Positions 62,501 through 64,000 of a stretch of DNA of 64,000 bases are shown in pieces. This DNA comes from Diphasiastrum complanatum. Taxonomy: Eukaryota; Streptophyta; Lycopodiopsida; Lycopodiales; Lycopodiaceae. Both the position numbers and the translations under genes were made by a program. The notes under the pieces are model-generated. The model ran no database searches. It had not been told where the DNA came from and worked only from the letters and a program-made list of their open reading frames with translations. The stretch is taken from positions 28,757,475-28,821,474 of the forward strand of contig CM055101.1 in the NCBI GenBank assembly GCA_029204225.1. The letters are read 5' to 3'. Each line of letters begins with the position of its first letter. Position 1 is the stretch's first letter.

Positions 62501-64000
62501 ATAGACGAGAAAATCCATAAGAAGGCATGTAAAGCCGCAATAACTAGCACTCACTAAAATGTAAAGATCATGGTAAAAGTCTTGACTAAGATGATTATAT
62601 TGGTTTTTTCTCTAGCCAAAGTGGAGATTTACTTAATAAATTGGAAAGCAAGTTGTTTAAGTTCAGCAATAGGCTTTCAACTTGTGAGTTTCTAAAAAGC
62701 CTACTCAGATTAACACCTCACAGGTTTTTTTTGGCTCTATTGGTATACCAATACTGAACCATGGGGGCAGGAAGAAAGTGGGCCATGGTCATATCCAGCA
62801 CTACAATTTATCAGCCTATAATTGATAGAGACCAACAAACATTGAGAATATTCAAGAATATAAAGTTTTAAGATTCTATTATAGTATCAGATCTGGCTTA
62901 AGCTAGATCAGCTTAATCCAGCTTAAAAGATGACACCTTAACAGCTTTGTGGTAAGTGAAGCCCGGCAAATTGATAGCCAAGGAATTGTAGCCTTTCTCC
63001 AGAATCTGATAAGAATGCTTCAAATCATCTTTGTCAAGGGCTTCATACTCTCCAAATATCTGCTGCATCCCCACATCAAATGCAAACTGCAAGAGCATAT
63101 TTCAGAAAATTGTGAAGTAAACTAGATCAGTTCGTTGATGATGACTAAGCCACTGAAAATTCTCTGCTGATGACAAATTTGTATCAGTAATAAGCTCATC
63201 ACAGCAAACTCAAGTTCCTATCAGTAACCAAAGTTTGAAAAAAAGGCGTGGGGGGGGGGGGGGGGTGGGGGTTGGGGTGTGGAGAGCAAGCTTCCACTAC
63301 TACCCACCTTCTTCATCTCCTCAAAGGTAACGACAGTATTCCCATCCCATGATGACAGCGTTTTGAGAGCCAAAGCTTCCACATCAGAAACCATGTCACG
63401 AGGAAGCAAAGAATCCTGGATCAATTTCCTTAATCGTGAATGATATTCTCCTTCATGGAAGAAAAGCGCATGAGGGCCGATTATTTCCTCCTTGCTTAAA
63501 GGAAATGTGGGTTTGAAGAGATGAGCGTGGCTGACCAGAATGAATTTGGCTGCCTCTGGACTTGCTATCATAATAGAAGGATTTCCCAGAACATGAGTCT
63601 TGAATATATCTCCATACCTGCATCTCCAGGTGGAAGAAATTATCATAAACTAGTGAACAAACCCTTACATCCAATGTAGCTGCAAATTCACGCTCGCCAC
63701 TAGTGTTCATTTCACTATCTCTGTATGAACTTTCTGGCTAACAAATATTCAAACACCTGTAGTCGCAATGGAAGAAGCAATGAAAACTGTAATACAGCTA
63801 ACGATTAAAATAGATATGAGTTGCAAATCAAGCAGAAGACATTGAGAAAGGAAGACCAAGAAGACCTTTTTTGCTTGGCGGTGAAAAACGTGTTGGGGTT
63901 TTGAGCATAGAGCTGCAGCGTTTCTCCAAGGAAAGGCCAGCCCATGGATCCTGGGGGCAGTCGAAGGCTGCCCCTGCCTCCTCTGAGATTTTGCCATACC
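55766..64000 (-). CDS. CYP707A: CYP707A-like cytochrome P450 (abscisic acid 8'-hydroxylase family), 5' end outside window
   Basis: CYP707A enzymes hydroxylate abscisic acid at C-8' in the endoplasmic reticulum, the main step of ABA catabolism. Exons on the minus strand: 64000-63866 (partial), 63617-63308, 63086-62937, 57765-57517, 57283-57194, 57080-57002, 56636-56530, 56075-55957, 55856-55766 (stop TAG 55768-55766); all phases agree and all introns are GT-AG. Landmarks: [20 protein letters not shown] and [48 protein letters not shown]-helix [14 protein letters not shown]-helix ETLR; FDPSRF; haem loop [12 protein letters not shown]-terminus [16 protein letters not shown]. About 444 of the usual 465-480 residues are present; the membrane anchor lies beyond 64000. 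The frame is fully open. Odd: the I-helix acid (Asp in AARDTT/AAQDTT) is Gln here, and intron 57766-62936 is 5.2 kb. A divergent CYP707A relative is possible. Confidence 0.9.
56443..56529. repeat. (GA)n microsatellite starting at a splice donor
   Basis: On the coding (minus) strand the intron after the FDPSRFE exon begins GTCTCTCTCT and continues as (CT)n for about 85 bp, with one CCC interruption near 56512. The microsatellite therefore includes the donor dinucleotide itself. Confidence 0.95.
59001..59072. repeat. 36-bp perfect tandem duplication
   Basis: Units 59001-59036 and 59037-59072 are identical and begin TTAGGTGATGCAATAATTGA. Perfect identity suggests a recent event. Confidence 0.95.
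60390..61260 (-). mobile_element. Decayed Ty1-copia reverse transcriptase/RNase H in P450 intron
   Basis: On the minus strand at 61240-61060 the frame reads [20 protein letters not shown] and then [15 protein letters not shown], recognisable as the copia YVDD region and the following LGELHYFLG motif. Further along, a DIDERRY-like remnant near 60690 and [10 protein letters not shown] near 60430 correspond to RNase H. Many stops; it is in the same orientation as the P450. Confidence 0.65.
63249..63275. repeat. G-rich homopolymer in P450 intron
   Basis: A run of about 16 G followed by TGGGGGTTGGGG lies in the short intron 63087-63307, 33 bp from an exon end. On the coding strand it is a C run. 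Confidence 0.9.

Larger units (their letters stand above)
57766..62936. other. Large P450 intron filled with repeats
   Basis: Between the exons ending HKAVK and beginning ARRHVSA. No exon-like sequence is seen inside. It holds a 36-bp tandem duplication (59001-59072), a C run at 60199-60210, a short CA tract (60351-60372) and a decayed minus-strand copia copy (about 60390-61260). Confidence 0.7.

Overview
This is a window of a plant nuclear genome. It holds long introns, GT-AG splice sites, many decayed LTR retrotransposons of the Ty1-copia and Ty3-gypsy types, hAT-type DNA transposons, and an unusual density of long (CT)n/(GA)n microsatellites. Nothing bacterial, viral or organellar is evident. 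The species cannot be named from the sequence. Most of the window is transposon sediment; two conserved multi-exon host genes stand out, both on the minus strand.

Layout. 1-640: tail of a Ty3-gypsy polyprotein and LTR-like sequence. 1371-2022: a minus-strand copia LTR. 2053-6260: a copia element interrupted by a second copia copy, itself carrying a 125-bp (CT)n tract. 11020-18305 (-): a gene for an SPF30/SMNDC1-like Tudor-domain splicing factor, eight coding exons. Its 3.8-kb intron 5 contains a minisatellite, a 223-bp hAT-type MITE with intact target-site duplication, and half a hAT transposase. 18857-33571: a nested pile of related copia LTRs and bodies with a gypsy element and an unassigned coding-like block inside it. 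33591-33911: a small secreted-protein ORF starting 20 bp after a copia LTR. 35909-36167: an array of seven palindromes. 36853-37731: an intronless 292-codon ORF of unknown function, with a second copy of its flanks at about 39.2-40.0 kb that lacks the coding region. 42240-43300: a G-box cluster, 110-bp repeats and an unknown ORF. 44044-44837 (-): helicase tail fused to an endonuclease domain, as in Helentron/Helitron2 elements. 48386-49296: a complete solo LTR with target-site duplication. 50343-53584: a more complete hAT transposase gene, decayed. 55766-64000 (-): nine exons of a CYP707A-like cytochrome P450 (abscisic acid 8'-hydroxylase family), the first exon running off the window.

How the genes relate. 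The two conserved genes are not a pathway: one belongs to pre-mRNA splicing, the other to hormone catabolism. Both carry one greatly expanded intron filled with transposon debris (intron 5 of SPF30, and the 5.2-kb third visible intron of the P450), while their other introns are short. No previously undescribed multi-gene system was found. The most useful leads are the helicase-endonuclease remnant, the tandemly duplicated locus with a missing CDS, the P450 I-helix substitution, the microsatellite that starts at a splice donor, and the palindrome array.
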